DNA from: CBFIDE01 sp965661265
GTDB taxonomy: Bacteria; Bacteroidota; Bacteroidia; Flavobacteriales; Schleiferiaceae
Reading direction: 5' to 3'
Assembly: GCA_965661265.1 (NCBI GenBank)
Contig: CBFIDE010000012.1
Location: 1 to 64,000 of the forward strand
DNA length: 64,000 nt
The number at the start of each line of letters is the position of its first letter. Position 1 is the stretch's first letter. Under the pieces are notes generated by a model. That model did not search any database. It saw only the letters and a program-made list of their open reading frames with translations, and was not told the DNA's origin. The translations under genes and the position numbers were made by a program. Below, piece after piece: positions 37,049 through 46,357 of this stretch.

Positions 37049-37064
37049 CCAACTTTCAAGTTGG
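37049..37064 (-). repeat. inverted repeat CCAACTT-TC-AAGTTGG upstream of the T9SS type B gene
   Basis: A perfect 7-base-pair inverted repeat with a 2-base spacer, 39 bases before the ATG at 37010. It may be an operator or a leader hairpin; there is no T-tract, so it is not a classical terminator. Confidence 0.4.
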
Positions 37065-37156
37065 TAATTATTCTGAGCGACGTTTTAATGATTATAAAGA
37101 CAAATAATTATTATTTCGCTTTGGCTCAACCCCAAATAGCTTTAATCTTTCAAAAG

Positions 37157-38371
37157 CTAAATGTAAAGACTTAGAAGGTAAATCAAACTAAAAGCCAATA
37201 AATATATTAACCCAATTATTGACAAAATACTTAAAAATTTGTTCGGTTGCAATTCAAAGTCATTGGCATGAACCAATTTAAAATTTAAAAAAGCTATTAT
37301 CGGAGCAATCAAAAAGGACGTAATAGTTGCTATTTCTATCAGCTGGCGTAAGCTAGAAGTCAAAAACAGAACTACTAAAGCTGAAACCACACTCAAGGTC
37401 CAATGCCAAATTCTCTTTGAGCTCACCTTTTTTAATCCTGATAATTTCATAGCCTCATGCATGGCTCTAGAATAACCATCAAAGACCGTAAAACATGTGC
37501 TGAGCATTATACTTATCGCCGAAAGGCCTACTATATAATAGCTCCAACTACCAAGAGTGCTTGTGTAAATGCTCAAAAATTGATTCGTAAAATCGATATT
37601 ACTCAGTCCTGCACTATCCTGCCCCCCAAGGGTCCAGGCGCCTAAAAGCAAAAACACAACTGAAAGAATTGCAGAAATTAGATAACCTTGATTAAACTCT
37701 TTTAAAACTCGCTTTTTGAATTCCTTATCTGTCTTAAGCCTTTCAACGGTCCAGAGGCTATTCCATGTGCTTAAATCAACGGCAGTTGGCATCCAGCCCA
37801 TTAGTGCTATTATAAAAATAAGATTTTCTGAATCCCAAACAGATCCCTTCATTTCATTTATTAGTAACTCGCTAAAGTCTAGCTTGAAGCACGAGAGCAC
37901 GAATACTAATAGGGTGCTAAAAAAGAGAATCAACGCTAAGGGGTTAATTATCTTCTGTAGTTTAGTAAAAGAGTCCTTTCTGAAAACAATTGCAAAGAGC
38001 AATAACAAGAATAGACTCGTATACTCTGTTGAAATAGGAAGATCGAATAGGCTATTTATTATTGCTGCACTGACATAAGTTACTGCCGCTGTAACTGTAA
38101 ACATGCTGATCAGACTTATGGATATATATAAGTATAAGAAGTATTTGCTTTTTCTATGGTAAGCAGCTATTAGGCTTTCGCCATTAGCGAGTGCGTATCT
38201 ACTTCCAAACTCAAAAAAAGGGTATTTCAATAAATTTGTGAGTACAACAAAAATGATAAGACTGTAGCCGTATTCTGCACCTGCTCTAGTGCTTTGAACT
38301 AAATGTGATACTCCAATAGCCGCGCTCGCAAATAGTATTCCAGGACCAAAGAGTCTTTGAATTCTATTCAA
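37157..38371 (-). CDS. Nramp-related integral membrane transporter with atypical metal site
   Basis: 404 residues with about eleven hydrophobic helices and the Nramp-type opening RLFGPGILFASAAIG. In true Nramp manganese/iron transporters this helix continues DPGN and helix six has MPH; here the corresponding residues are GVSH (20-23) and MPTAVD (194-199). The metal ligands are therefore not conserved, so the substrate may differ. Starts with a TTG immediately after the stop of the upstream gene, last of a five-gene operon. Confidence 0.75.
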   Translation of the reverse strand: MNRIQRLFGPGILFASAAIGVSHLVQSTRAGAEYGYSLIIFVVLTNLLKYPFFEFGSRYALANGESLIAAYHRKSKYFLYLYISISLISMFTVTAAVTYVSAAIINSLFDLPISTEYTSLFLLLLFAIVFRKDSFTKLQKIINPLALILFFSTLLVFVLSCFKLDFSELLINEMKGSVWDSENLIFIIALMGWMPTAVDLSTWNSLWTVERLKTDKEFKKRVLKEFNQGYLISAILSVVFLLLGAWTLGGQDSAGLSNIDFTNQFLSIYTSTLGSWSYYIVGLSAISIMLSTCFTVFDGYSRAMHEAMKLSGLKKVSSKRIWHWTLSVVSALVVLFLTSSLRQLIEIATITSFLIAPIIAFLNFKLVHANDFELQPNKFLSILSIIGLIYLLAFSLIYLLSLYI

Positions 38372-39322
38372 TTACCAAGGACTTTGATTCTGAACTGCTC
38401 TTAAAGCATCATTATAATCCCTAATAAGTTCGTTCATTATTCTCTTTGCAGGTTTGATTTCACTTATCATCCCACTAATTTGACCAATTTCTAATTCTCC
38501 TGACTCCAAATCCCCTTCAAACATTCCTTTCTTTGCCCTAGCTCTACCTAATAATTCTTTTAAGTCATCAGCTGTGGCTCCTTCTGAGTAGGCTTGTTCT
38601 ATTTGATGAAAGAATTGATTCTTAATTAATCTAACCGGTGCTAACTCTTTTAAAGTAAGCTTAGTATCGCCTTCTTTTGCTTCAAGAACGGCATTCTTAA
38701 AGTTTATATGAGCACTACTCTCATCGCTGGCTACAAATAAACTACCAATTTGCACCGCATCTGCACCTAAACTTAAAGCCGCTAGAATTTGTTCTCCACT
38801 GCCAATTCCTCCAGCCGCGATAATAGGTATGCTGAGTTCTTTAGCTACCATTGGAATTAAACAAAAGCTAGTTGTTTCATCCCTTCCGTTATGTCCTCCG
38901 GCTTCAAAGCCTTCTACAACAACAGCATCTACTCCGGCCTCTTGAGATTTAATAGCAAACTTTAAGCTAGAAACTACATGAACTACCTTAATACCTTTTT
39001 CTTGCAATGCAGATGTATAAACTTTTGGATTACCTGCAGAAGTAAATACAATTGGAACTTTCTCTTCTATGATGATTTCCATATGTTTATCTAAATCAGG
39101 ATAAAGCATTGGAACGTTTACTGCAAAAGCTTTACTAGTCGCCTTTTTGAGTTTTTGAATGTGGGTTCTTAAATTATCTGGATACATGCTTCCAGAACCT
39201 ATAATTCCTAAGCCTCCTGCTTCACTTACTGCAGAAGCTAACTCCCATCCACTACACCATATCATTCCAGCTTGAATAATCGGGTATTCTATATTAAATA
39301 ACTCGCAAACCCTATTTCTCAT
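38372..39322 (-). CDS. FMN-dependent nitronate monooxygenase / FabK-like enzyme
   Basis: 316 residues of TIM-barrel type. It opens with CELFNIEYPIIQAGMIWCSG, the family's flavin-binding N-terminus, and has VVVEGFEAGGHNGR, IPIIAAGGIGSGEQILAAL and GADAVQIGSLFVAS, the phosphate-binding loops. Homologues oxidise nitronates or reduce enoyl-ACP (FabK); the sequence cannot separate these. Overlaps the upstream subtilase gene by 4 bases. Confidence 0.85.
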   Translation of the reverse strand: MRNRVCELFNIEYPIIQAGMIWCSGWELASAVSEAGGLGIIGSGSMYPDNLRTHIQKLKKATSKAFAVNVPMLYPDLDKHMEIIIEEKVPIVFTSAGNPKVYTSALQEKGIKVVHVVSSLKFAIKSQEAGVDAVVVEGFEAGGHNGRDETTSFCLIPMVAKELSIPIIAAGGIGSGEQILAALSLGADAVQIGSLFVASDESSAHINFKNAVLEAKEGDTKLTLKELAPVRLIKNQFFHQIEQAYSEGATADDLKELLGRARAKKGMFEGDLESGELEIGQISGMISEIKPAKRIMNELIRDYNDALRAVQNQSPW

Positions 39323-40884
39323 TTAGTAATCTGTATTGGAACAACTCTTATGAAATTCTCAAATTCAACAACCACAAAATAATTTGATCGCGCTAAGCCT
39401 TCAATATTGTATGTTTCCTGAGCGCCATTCCACTCTTTAATTATACGGCCATTATAATCCCTTAGGCTAATTCTTTTTAAAGAATCTTCTGTGTTAATCT
39501 TAAATCTATCTGATGTCGGGTTTGGGTAAATACCAATTGCGCTTTCGCGATTTTCTTCTTGGAGACCTATAGAGTAAAATGAGGCTTCAAAATTTGGTAT
39601 TCCGAATCCCATAAAGACATCTGGTGCAAAATACTGATGGGAGCTTTTCTCTATGATTCTAAGAATCTCCATATTACTCAAGCTAGAATTGGCTTGCCAA
39701 AGACAAGCACTGAGGCCCGCGATAATAGGAGAACTAAAACTAGTCCCATTTCCGGTAGAAACACTTGAATTCGAATTTCCATAAACAGTACTTACGCCTT
39801 GAGCGGCTACATTTGGCTTAACTCTTCCATCTGCAGAAGGACCTCTTCCGCTAAAGCCCGCTGGAATTCCATTATTTCTTACAGCGCCTACAGATAATAC
39901 GCTATCTCCATCCGATGGTGCCGTTAATCTTCCCCAATCATTTAAGCCTGAATTACCCGCACTTACCACTACTAAAATTCCTTTAGAAGCCGCCATGTCT
40001 GCAGCCTTAGTAACAATGGTAGTATTTCCATCCATATCGGACACAGTATAATCGCCTATTCCTCCATCAAAAGTAGAATATCCTAAAGATGAGTTAATCA
40101 CATCAGCGCCTGCACTGTCTGCATATTCTGCTGCCATCAACCAATAATCCATTTCTATGGTGGTTTCACTAATCTCATTTTCACTTTGTAATAAATAATA
40201 ATCAGCCAAGGGAGCGGATCCAATTAGTGCGCTATCAACTCTTGAACCCATGATGCTCAAAACCTTAGCTCCATGACTACCGACAGCAAAAACATTTGTA
40301 TCCTTATTTACGAAACTATAAGTACTAATAATTTGATTATTCAGCCAAAGACTGTCAAAAACAGATGAACCACCTGGTTCCGCGCTAAAAAAGCCACCGT
40401 CTATAACTGCTATTTGCATTCCATCGCCGGTATATCCTAATCCATGAATCACATCTCCCCGCAGCATGGCCAACTGATTGAGTGATTCACCATAATTAAA
40501 ATCTGCAACGGAGCTAGCTGATTCACATAGATTGGAGTAATAATTAGAATTTATTTTTTCTACCCTTTCTATAAAATCCAAATCTATAATCTTAACAAGG
40601 TCTTCATTATGAACGACTATATAATTTAACCACTTAGACTGAGCTTCGATCACAACTCCTCTTTTTCTGACTGTAGATTTATAATCATTACTTAATGGAA
40701 GGTCATTGAACTCAATTGCTATATCGGCTTTCGCTCTTCTTTCTATGGCTCTGGCCGATAAAAACTTCCAAGGCTCACTAAAGAGCATTTCACTTTCTCC
40801 CTTATCAGAAAGATAGACTCTACTAAACTGGGCTGAAGTAGAAAGGCCTATAAGTAGTACAATAAGTAAAAGAAGATTCTTCAT
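39319..40884 (-). CDS. secreted subtilisin-like (S8) protease with T9SS type A domain
   Basis: 521 residues. Signal peptide LLLIVLLIGLSTSAQ, a propeptide-like region to about 140, then the S8 catalytic domain: aspartate 162 in AVIDGG, histidine 204 in GSHGAK, oxyanion asparagine 311 in VVVSAGNSG, and serine 382 in GNGTSFSSPIIAG. The last 75 residues form a type A sorting domain (IGIYPNPTSDRFKIN, ending VVPIQITK). The protease is likely secreted through T9SS and cell-surface bound. It sits 2 bases after mnmA. Confidence 0.9.
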   Translation of the reverse strand: MKNLLLLIVLLIGLSTSAQFSRVYLSDKGESEMLFSEPWKFLSARAIERRAKADIAIEFNDLPLSNDYKSTVRKRGVVIEAQSKWLNYIVVHNEDLVKIIDLDFIERVEKINSNYYSNLCESASSVADFNYGESLNQLAMLRGDVIHGLGYTGDGMQIAVIDGGFFSAEPGGSSVFDSLWLNNQIISTYSFVNKDTNVFAVGSHGAKVLSIMGSRVDSALIGSAPLADYYLLQSENEISETTIEMDYWLMAAEYADSAGADVINSSLGYSTFDGGIGDYTVSDMDGNTTIVTKAADMAASKGILVVVSAGNSGLNDWGRLTAPSDGDSVLSVGAVRNNGIPAGFSGRGPSADGRVKPNVAAQGVSTVYGNSNSSVSTGNGTSFSSPIIAGLSACLWQANSSLSNMEILRIIEKSSHQYFAPDVFMGFGIPNFEASFYSIGLQEENRESAIGIYPNPTSDRFKINTEDSLKRISLRDYNGRIIKEWNGAQETYNIEGLARSNYFVVVEFENFIRVVPIQITK

Positions 40885-40886
40885 AA

Positions 40887-42065
40887 TTAATATTTTATCA
40901 CTCCTGAACCAATAAGTTCATTATCTAAATACCAAGCCGCAAATTGACCAGGTGTGATCGCCTTCATAGGCTCTGCAAAAGATATATATAAGCCTTCAGC
41001 TGTTTTAAACAGCTCAGCATCTACCAAAGCTTGTCGATATCTAATTCTAACTTTATATTTCTTAGATTCTCCATCATTTAATTCAAAATCAGGTCTAATC
41101 CAATGAATTTCGTCATTATCAATCAAAAGAACTTCTTTTGATAATCCTGGATGGTCTTCTCTCTGACCAGTATAAATAATGTTTTGTTCTATATCTGTTG
41201 CTAAGACAAATAACGGCTCTTTAGAACCTCCTATTTTCAATCCTTTTCTCTGACCAATAGTAAAGAAGTGGGCCCCTGAATGCTGTCCTAATAATTTTTT
41301 AGAATTTGTATTAAAATTATAGGGTTTGGCTCTATTACCTAAACTAGGCTCTGCTCGTGAGTGCTCTAAGATAGCCAAATCATCTCTTTCAATTTCATAA
41401 ACATCTCCTGGAATAGACTTTAGCTTTTGTTGTAAAAATGTAGGTAAGCTTACTTTTCCGATAAAGCAAAGGCCTTGAGAGTCCTTTTTATCAGCAGTAA
41501 CTAAATCTAATTCTGTAGCTAATTTGCGAACTTCAGATTTCTCCATAGCTCCTATTGGAAACAATGCTTTAGATAACTGATATTGAGTTAATTGGCATAG
41601 AAAATAGCTTTGATCCTTATTCTTATCGGCACCAGCCAAAAGTCTATAATAAGTATTGTTGCCATCCTTAACCTCATCTTTTTGGCAATAATGACCTGTG
41701 GCTACATAATCTGCACCAAGACTTAGTGCAGTATCCAGAAACAAATCAAATTTTATTTCTCTATTACACAGTACGTCTGGATTTGGAGTCCTTCCTGCCT
41801 CATATTCAGAAAACATATAGTCAACAATGCGCTCTTTATAATCTGCGCTCATATCAATCACCTGGAAAGGGATACCTAATTTCTCTGCAACTAAGATTGC
41901 ATCGTTGCTATCTTCAATCCAAGGACATTCATCATCCAAGATTACAGAGTCATCATTCCAGTTGCGCATAAATAATGCAATAACCTCATGCCCTTGCTCT
42001 TTTAAAAGATGGGCTGCCACACTACTGTCAACTCCTCCACTTAAACCTACTACTACTCTAGCCAC
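40887..42065 (-). CDS. mnmA: tRNA-specific 2-thiouridylase
   Basis: 392 residues. It adds sulfur to uridine 34 of Lys, Glu and Gln tRNAs. The N-terminal PP-loop ATP motif GLSGGVDSSVAA, the first active-site cysteine in PDVLCNREIKF, YVATGHY, and the second cysteine in GLCFIGK are present, as is the C-terminal GQRKGLKIGG and beta domain. GTG start at 42065 overlaps the stop of the upstream MORN gene by one base, so translation is coupled. Confidence 0.96.
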   Translation of the reverse strand: MARVVVGLSGGVDSSVAAHLLKEQGHEVIALFMRNWNDDSVILDDECPWIEDSNDAILVAEKLGIPFQVIDMSADYKERIVDYMFSEYEAGRTPNPDVLCNREIKFDLFLDTALSLGADYVATGHYCQKDEVKDGNNTYYRLLAGADKNKDQSYFLCQLTQYQLSKALFPIGAMEKSEVRKLATELDLVTADKKDSQGLCFIGKVSLPTFLQQKLKSIPGDVYEIERDDLAILEHSRAEPSLGNRAKPYNFNTNSKKLLGQHSGAHFFTIGQRKGLKIGGSKEPLFVLATDIEQNIIYTGQREDHPGLSKEVLLIDNDEIHWIRPDFELNDGESKKYKVRIRYRQALVDAELFKTAEGLYISFAEPMKAITPGQFAAWYLDNELIGSGVIKY

Positions 42066-42781
42066 TATTCCCCTTCTTCTTTTTGTTTTTCATCATCCGT
42101 ATCGGATAATTTAACACCTCTTAAATAGACTTGTTCTCTTTCAACCTCCATGCGTTCATTAAAATAATACCATTTACCATTGGGCAAACCTTTAGAATAA
42201 ACTGCCTTAATACTTGGTCTAGAAAAACTGTTATAATAAATAACTTCTCCATCTAGCATTCCATCTTTATAGGAACCTTTGGCCTTTATTTTGCCATCTT
42301 CAAAATACTGAGTCCAAGGACCATTTTTCCTATCATTCTGAAAAACAAACACTTCTGCCTTTTTATTATTATTAAAATAGGTGATTAACTCACCTTCTTT
42401 TATTCCATTAGAGAAGCTTTCTCTACTGATTAATGCAGATTGCTGGTCATAATAAGTCCAAACACTATCTTTTTTTCGATCTCTATACAAACCTTCTGCC
42501 GCTAGAACCCTGCCCTCGCCAAATTGCTGCGAATAGCAAGCTCCTTTGGATCTAAAATAGTTTATCGCTTTTAGGTCTCCAGACTCAAAAAAGAACTTAA
42601 AGGTATCTACTTCCATTCCATGATTAAAGCTTCCAACATACTTCAGCTTTCCGTTAGAATAATGTTTTTTCCACAAACCGTGCTTTTTTCCATTGGCATC
42701 TAGCTGATTGATGGTCTGCGCATTAAGGTTCATTCCATAAATGAACACAAATAAAATAAGGATGTAAGCTCTTCTAATCAT
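42065..42781 (-). CDS. secreted MORN-repeat (YwqK-type) protein
   Basis: 238 residues from the ATG at 42781 (a TTG at 42796 is also in frame but would fall inside the promoter). Signal peptide AYILILFVFIYGMNLNAQ. Five to six MORN-like repeats of the kind GLWKKHYSNGKLKYVGSF, GPWTQYFEDGKIKAKGSY and GKWYYFNERMEVEREQ follow. YwqK-type proteins are often called toxin-antitoxin immunity, but there is no partner here. First gene of the operon, ahead of mnmA; function unknown. Confidence 0.7.
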   Translation of the reverse strand: MIRRAYILILFVFIYGMNLNAQTINQLDANGKKHGLWKKHYSNGKLKYVGSFNHGMEVDTFKFFFESGDLKAINYFRSKGACYSQQFGEGRVLAAEGLYRDRKKDSVWTYYDQQSALISRESFSNGIKEGELITYFNNNKKAEVFVFQNDRKNGPWTQYFEDGKIKAKGSYKDGMLDGEVIYYNSFSRPSIKAVYSKGLPNGKWYYFNERMEVEREQVYLRGVKLSDTDDEKQKEEGE

Positions 42782-42785
42782 GATG

Positions 42786-42793
42786 CAAAAATA
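42786..42793 (-). promoter_or_regulatory. -7 promoter element for the MORN-mnmA-subtilase operon
   Basis: The minus strand reads TATTTTTG, an exact TAnnTTTG match whose last base is only four bases before the ATG at 42781. Transcription would begin at or next to the start codon, which implies a leaderless message. Confidence 0.5.
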
Positions 42794-42882
42794 CAATTAT
42801 CATTTTTGTGCATACAATGATAATAACTATGTTCTAATTGAGATATTTCGCATATTCGCTTTGGATTCACGAAAATGATTTA

Positions 42883-44745
42883 ATGAAAGCTCTCATTCTG
42901 GCAGGAGGAAAAGGAACAAGACTTCAACATCTTACTCAAGATGTTCCTAAACCTATGATTCCTATCTTATCAAAACCTATTCTAGAATATCAAATTAAGC
43001 TGTTGAAAGAAAATAATATTCTAGACATAGTTTTAATTGTAAACCATCTTGGAAACACCATCAAAGATTACTTTAAAAATGGTTCAGATTATGGAGTAAA
43101 CATTAGTTATTATGAAGAAGAAGAGCCTCTTGGTACTGTTGGGGGTGTTAAGGCTTTGGCCGATGAACTTAATGAGGATTTTTTAGTCCTTTACGGGGAT
43201 GTAATGGTCTATATGGATTTAGATCGATTAATTACTTTTCACAAAGAAAAGGCCAGCGAGGCTACATTGGTTGTTCATCCTAATGATCATCCTCAGGATA
43301 GTGACTTACTTGAAATGGACGAAGATTCCAAGGTAATTGCTTTCCATCCTAAGCCGCATGAATCAGGGGTTTATTTCCATAATATGGTAAATGCCGCTCT
43401 ATATTTGTTTAGCCCTAAGGTGCTTGAATATTTACCAGAAGGCAAGTCTGACTTTGGAAAAGATATCTTTCCCTTCTTACACAAAGAAATTGATGTTTAT
43501 GCCTACAATACTACCGAGTACCTAAAAGATATGGGTACACTGGATCGATTAGAACAAGTAAGTGCTGATGTTCAAAGTGGCAAGCTTGAACGCCGGAGTC
43601 TAAAAAATAAGCAGAAGGCAATATTCTTAGATCGTGATGGTGTCATAAATCCAGATTATGACCTTATTCATAAAACTGAGGACATGGAATTGTATCCATG
43701 GTCTGCAAGAGCAATAAAGAGAATTAACAAAAGTGATTTCCTTTCTGTTGTTACTACCAATCAATCCATTATTGCCAGAAATTTAACGAACATTAAAGGA
43801 CTAGGTGAGATTCACAAAAAGATGGAGAGTCTTCTTGGCATGGAAGGTGCCAAATTAGATGATATTTACTTTTGTCCTCATCATCCTGACGGAGGTTTTC
43901 CAGGAGAGAATCCGGCTTATAAAATGATCTGTGAATGCAGAAAGCCAAAGGCTGGAATGCATCTTAAGGCTGCTAAAAAATTCAATATTGATTTGAGCCA
44001 ATCTTATATGATTGGCGACTCTGAAAGAGATACCGGTGCTGCTCAAGCTGCCGGTTGTACTAGTGTAGGTGTCAGAACTGGCCATGGTCACAAGACTTCT
44101 AAATTAAAACCAGACTTTATGTTTGATAATTTAGAACAGGCCGTTAATTATATCCTAGATGAGCCACTAAAAGGAATTGTTGAAGAGGTAAGTGAACGTA
44201 TCATTTCTAGGAACTATAAATGCATCAGCATTGGAGGAAATAGTAGAAGTGGTAAGTCTAATTTTGCGAAAAGCTTAGAAATCGCGCTAAAGCAAAAAGG
44301 AATAAAAGCACTTATTCTCTCCCTAGACTATTGGATTAAGCCAAAGAATGAGCGCAAAAGTGATGATAGAATTACCGATACCTTTCAATTTCCTAAACTT
44401 TTAAGTGCACTAACAGATTTAATTAAAGGAAAGACTATTGAAATTGTGGACGGCTATCAAGCTCACCCTAAACAGTCTCTTAAGAATCTATCTGTGTCTC
44501 TTGATAAATATGATCTCTTAATTATTGAAGGAGTACCCGCTTTAGAGCCCGATATTAATAACTTTAGTGATTATAAAATCTATTCTTTCGTTGATGAAAA
44601 AATCAGAAAGGAAAGATTTCAAAGTTTCTATCGTTGGAAAGGATTGGGTGAAAAAGAGATTGAAGATTTATACCAAGAGAGATTGAATACAGAAGTTAGC
44701 TATATCAATAGACACGAAATCTATGCGGATCTAGTAATTTCATAA
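42883..44745 (+). CDS. trifunctional fusion: sugar-1-phosphate nucleotidyltransferase (HddC-like), heptose bisphosphatase (GmhB-like) and uridine-kinase-like P-loop domain
   Basis: 620 residues. Residues 1-235 are a nucleotidyltransferase (MKALILAGGKGTRLQ, PKPMIPI, LYGDVM). Residues about 245-400 are a HAD phosphatase of GmhB type: D250 and D252 in FLDRDGVIN, the C331-x-H333 ... C350-x-C352 zinc loop and YMIGDSERDTGAA. Residues 440-620 are a uridine-kinase-like P-loop domain: GGNSRSGKS at 451-459, LDYWIKP, DLLIIEGVPAL. The first two activities are those needed with GmhA and HddA to make GDP-D-glycero-D-manno-heptose; hddA and gmhA follow. The kinase domain has no obvious step in that pathway. 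The frame is open to a TTG at 42838; the ATG at 42883 gives the normal N-terminus. Confidence 0.85.
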   Translation: MKALILAGGKGTRLQHLTQDVPKPMIPILSKPILEYQIKLLKENNILDIVLIVNHLGNTIKDYFKNGSDYGVNISYYEEEEPLGTVGGVKALADELNEDFLVLYGDVMVYMDLDRLITFHKEKASEATLVVHPNDHPQDSDLLEMDEDSKVIAFHPKPHESGVYFHNMVNAALYLFSPKVLEYLPEGKSDFGKDIFPFLHKEIDVYAYNTTEYLKDMGTLDRLEQVSADVQSGKLERRSLKNKQKAIFLDRDGVINPDYDLIHKTEDMELYPWSARAIKRINKSDFLSVVTTNQSIIARNLTNIKGLGEIHKKMESLLGMEGAKLDDIYFCPHHPDGGFPGENPAYKMICECRKPKAGMHLKAAKKFNIDLSQSYMIGDSERDTGAAQAAGCTSVGVRTGHGHKTSKLKPDFMFDNLEQAVNYILDEPLKGIVEEVSERIISRNYKCISIGGNSRSGKSNFAKSLEIALKQKGIKALILSLDYWIKPKNERKSDDRITDTFQFPKLLSALTDLIKGKTIEIVDGYQAHPKQSLKNLSVSLDKYDLLIIEGVPALEPDINNFSDYKIYSFVDEKIRKERFQSFYRWKGLGEKEIEDLYQERLNTEVSYINRHEIYADLVIS

Positions 44746-44778
44746 TTAAGTTACTTTATTTGCATCTAGATTGCTATT

Positions 44779-45762
44779 ATGATCATTACAAAAACACCTT
44801 TTAGAATAAGTTTTGTTGGTGGCGGCTCAGACCTTGAAGCCTTCTACTCTCAAAGTCCCGGCGCTGTGCTCAGCACTACAATTGATAAATATATGTTTGT
44901 CAGCTCACATCGCTATTTTGAAAAGGATCAAATAAGAACAAAATATAGTCAAACAGAAACGGTAAGTTCTATTAAGGATTTAAAACATCCTATTTTAAGA
45001 ACTGCATTAGAGAAATTTGATATTCAAGGTGGGCTTGAAATTAGCAGTATCGCTGATATTCCGTCTGGCACGGGTATGGGATCATCTTCTAGTTTTACTG
45101 TTGGATTATTGCATAATCTCCATGCCTTTAAAGAGACCTATGCTTCTAAAGAAAAGCTGGCTATTGGCGCTTGTGATTTAGAGATTAATGATCTTAAAGA
45201 ACCCATTGGAAAACAAGATCAATATGCTGCCGCCTACGGAGGATTAAACATTATTGAGTTTCATACTAATGGGCAAGTATCTGTTCTTCCTATCTATTTG
45301 AAGAAAGATTTTAGCAATAGATTACAAGACAACCTTTGCTTATATTACATTGGAAACCAGAGAAGTGCAAGCAGTATTCTTGAAGAACAAAAGAAAAACA
45401 CATCTCAAAAAGATAAACATCAGACCTTAAAAACTATGGTTCAATTGGTCTATGAACTAAGGGATTCCATGATTAATGAAGACCTGAGCGGTTTTGGAAG
45501 ACTGATGCATGAGAACTGGATGCTAAAGAAAGAGCTGGCCTCAGGCATATCTAATCCAATGATTAATGATATCTATGATACTGCCATGAAAAATGGTGCT
45601 ATGGGCGGAAAATTATTAGGTGCTGGCGGAGGTGGATTTATGTTGTTCTTCTGTCCAAAAGAAAAACAAGAAAAATTAAATCAAGCATTAAGTAAGCTAA
45701 GACCTTTTAGTTTTAACTTTGAACAAGAAGGTTCCAAACTAATTTACTATAGTAATGAATAG
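44779..45762 (+). CDS. hddA: D-glycero-D-manno-heptose 7-phosphate kinase-like GHMP kinase
   Basis: 327 residues. GHMP-family motifs are RISFVGGGSDL near the N-terminus, the glycine/serine-rich ATP loop IPSGTGMGSSSS and the C-terminal GKLLGAGGGGFMLFF. HddA phosphorylates heptose 7-phosphate at carbon 1 before GmhB removes the 7-phosphate. Position between the fusion gene and gmhA supports this over galactokinase-type functions. Its 3' end overlaps gmhA by 8 bases. Confidence 0.85.
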   Translation: MIITKTPFRISFVGGGSDLEAFYSQSPGAVLSTTIDKYMFVSSHRYFEKDQIRTKYSQTETVSSIKDLKHPILRTALEKFDIQGGLEISSIADIPSGTGMGSSSSFTVGLLHNLHAFKETYASKEKLAIGACDLEINDLKEPIGKQDQYAAAYGGLNIIEFHTNGQVSVLPIYLKKDFSNRLQDNLCLYYIGNQRSASSILEEQKKNTSQKDKHQTLKTMVQLVYELRDSMINEDLSGFGRLMHENWMLKKELASGISNPMINDIYDTAMKNGAMGGKLLGAGGGGFMLFFCPKEKQEKLNQALSKLRPFSFNFEQEGSKLIYYSNE

Positions 45763-46357
45763 AGCTAAAAGCTACATAGACCTCGTAAAGTCTACACTTG
45801 ACCAATTAGATAAGAATAGTATTCAGGCTGCCGCCGATGCATTTTTAAACACTTATACCAAAGGTGGTAATATCTATGTATTTGGAAATGGAGGCTCCGG
45901 AGCCACGGCATCACATGTAGCCGGTGATTTCATTAAAGGAGCTTCTTATGGTTTAGAAAAGCGTTTTAGAATGATTTGCTTAAACGATAATGTAGCCTCT
46001 ATGATGGCCATAGCAAATGATATCGGATACGAAGATATTTTTGTTGAGCCATTAAAAAACTTTATTGAACCAATTGATCTTGCAGTGGGGATAAGTGGAA
46101 GTGGAAACTCTGAAAATGTTGTTAGAGCCTTAGAGCTTGCCAAAAGTAAAGGGGCCACTACCCTAGCCCTTTCGGGCTTTAATGGTGGAAAAATAAAGTC
46201 AATTGCTGATGTGTCTGTTCATGCGCCCGTTGATGATATGGAAGTATGTGAAGATGTTCATATGGTTATCTTCAATATCATAAAGAAAGAAATGCAGGAT
46301 ACTCTAATGGGAGATAATCCTAGTATGGGATCAGTTTACGATGCTAGAGTTCAATAG
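45755..46357 (+). CDS. gmhA: sedoheptulose 7-phosphate isomerase (SIS domain)
   Basis: 200 residues. The SIS sugar-isomerase fold shows NIYVFGNGGSGATASHVAGDFIKGA, the GISGSGNSENVVRAL phosphate loop and the EDVHMVIFNIIK helix, as in GmhA. It converts sedoheptulose 7-phosphate to D-glycero-D-manno-heptose 7-phosphate. Third gene of the heptose operon, overlapping hddA by 8 bases; its end overlaps the convergent glycosyltransferase gene by 14. Confidence 0.88.
   Translation: MNRAKSYIDLVKSTLDQLDKNSIQAAADAFLNTYTKGGNIYVFGNGGSGATASHVAGDFIKGASYGLEKRFRMICLNDNVASMMAIANDIGYEDIFVEPLKNFIEPIDLAVGISGSGNSENVVRALELAKSKGATTLALSGFNGGKIKSIADVSVHAPVDDMEVCEDVHMVIFNIIKKEMQDTLMGDNPSMGSVYDARVQ

Noticed and set aside
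42065..42781. MORN-repeat gene as a toxin-antitoxin antitoxin
   Set aside because: The YwqK label is a database name; there is a signal peptide and no toxin gene next to it.
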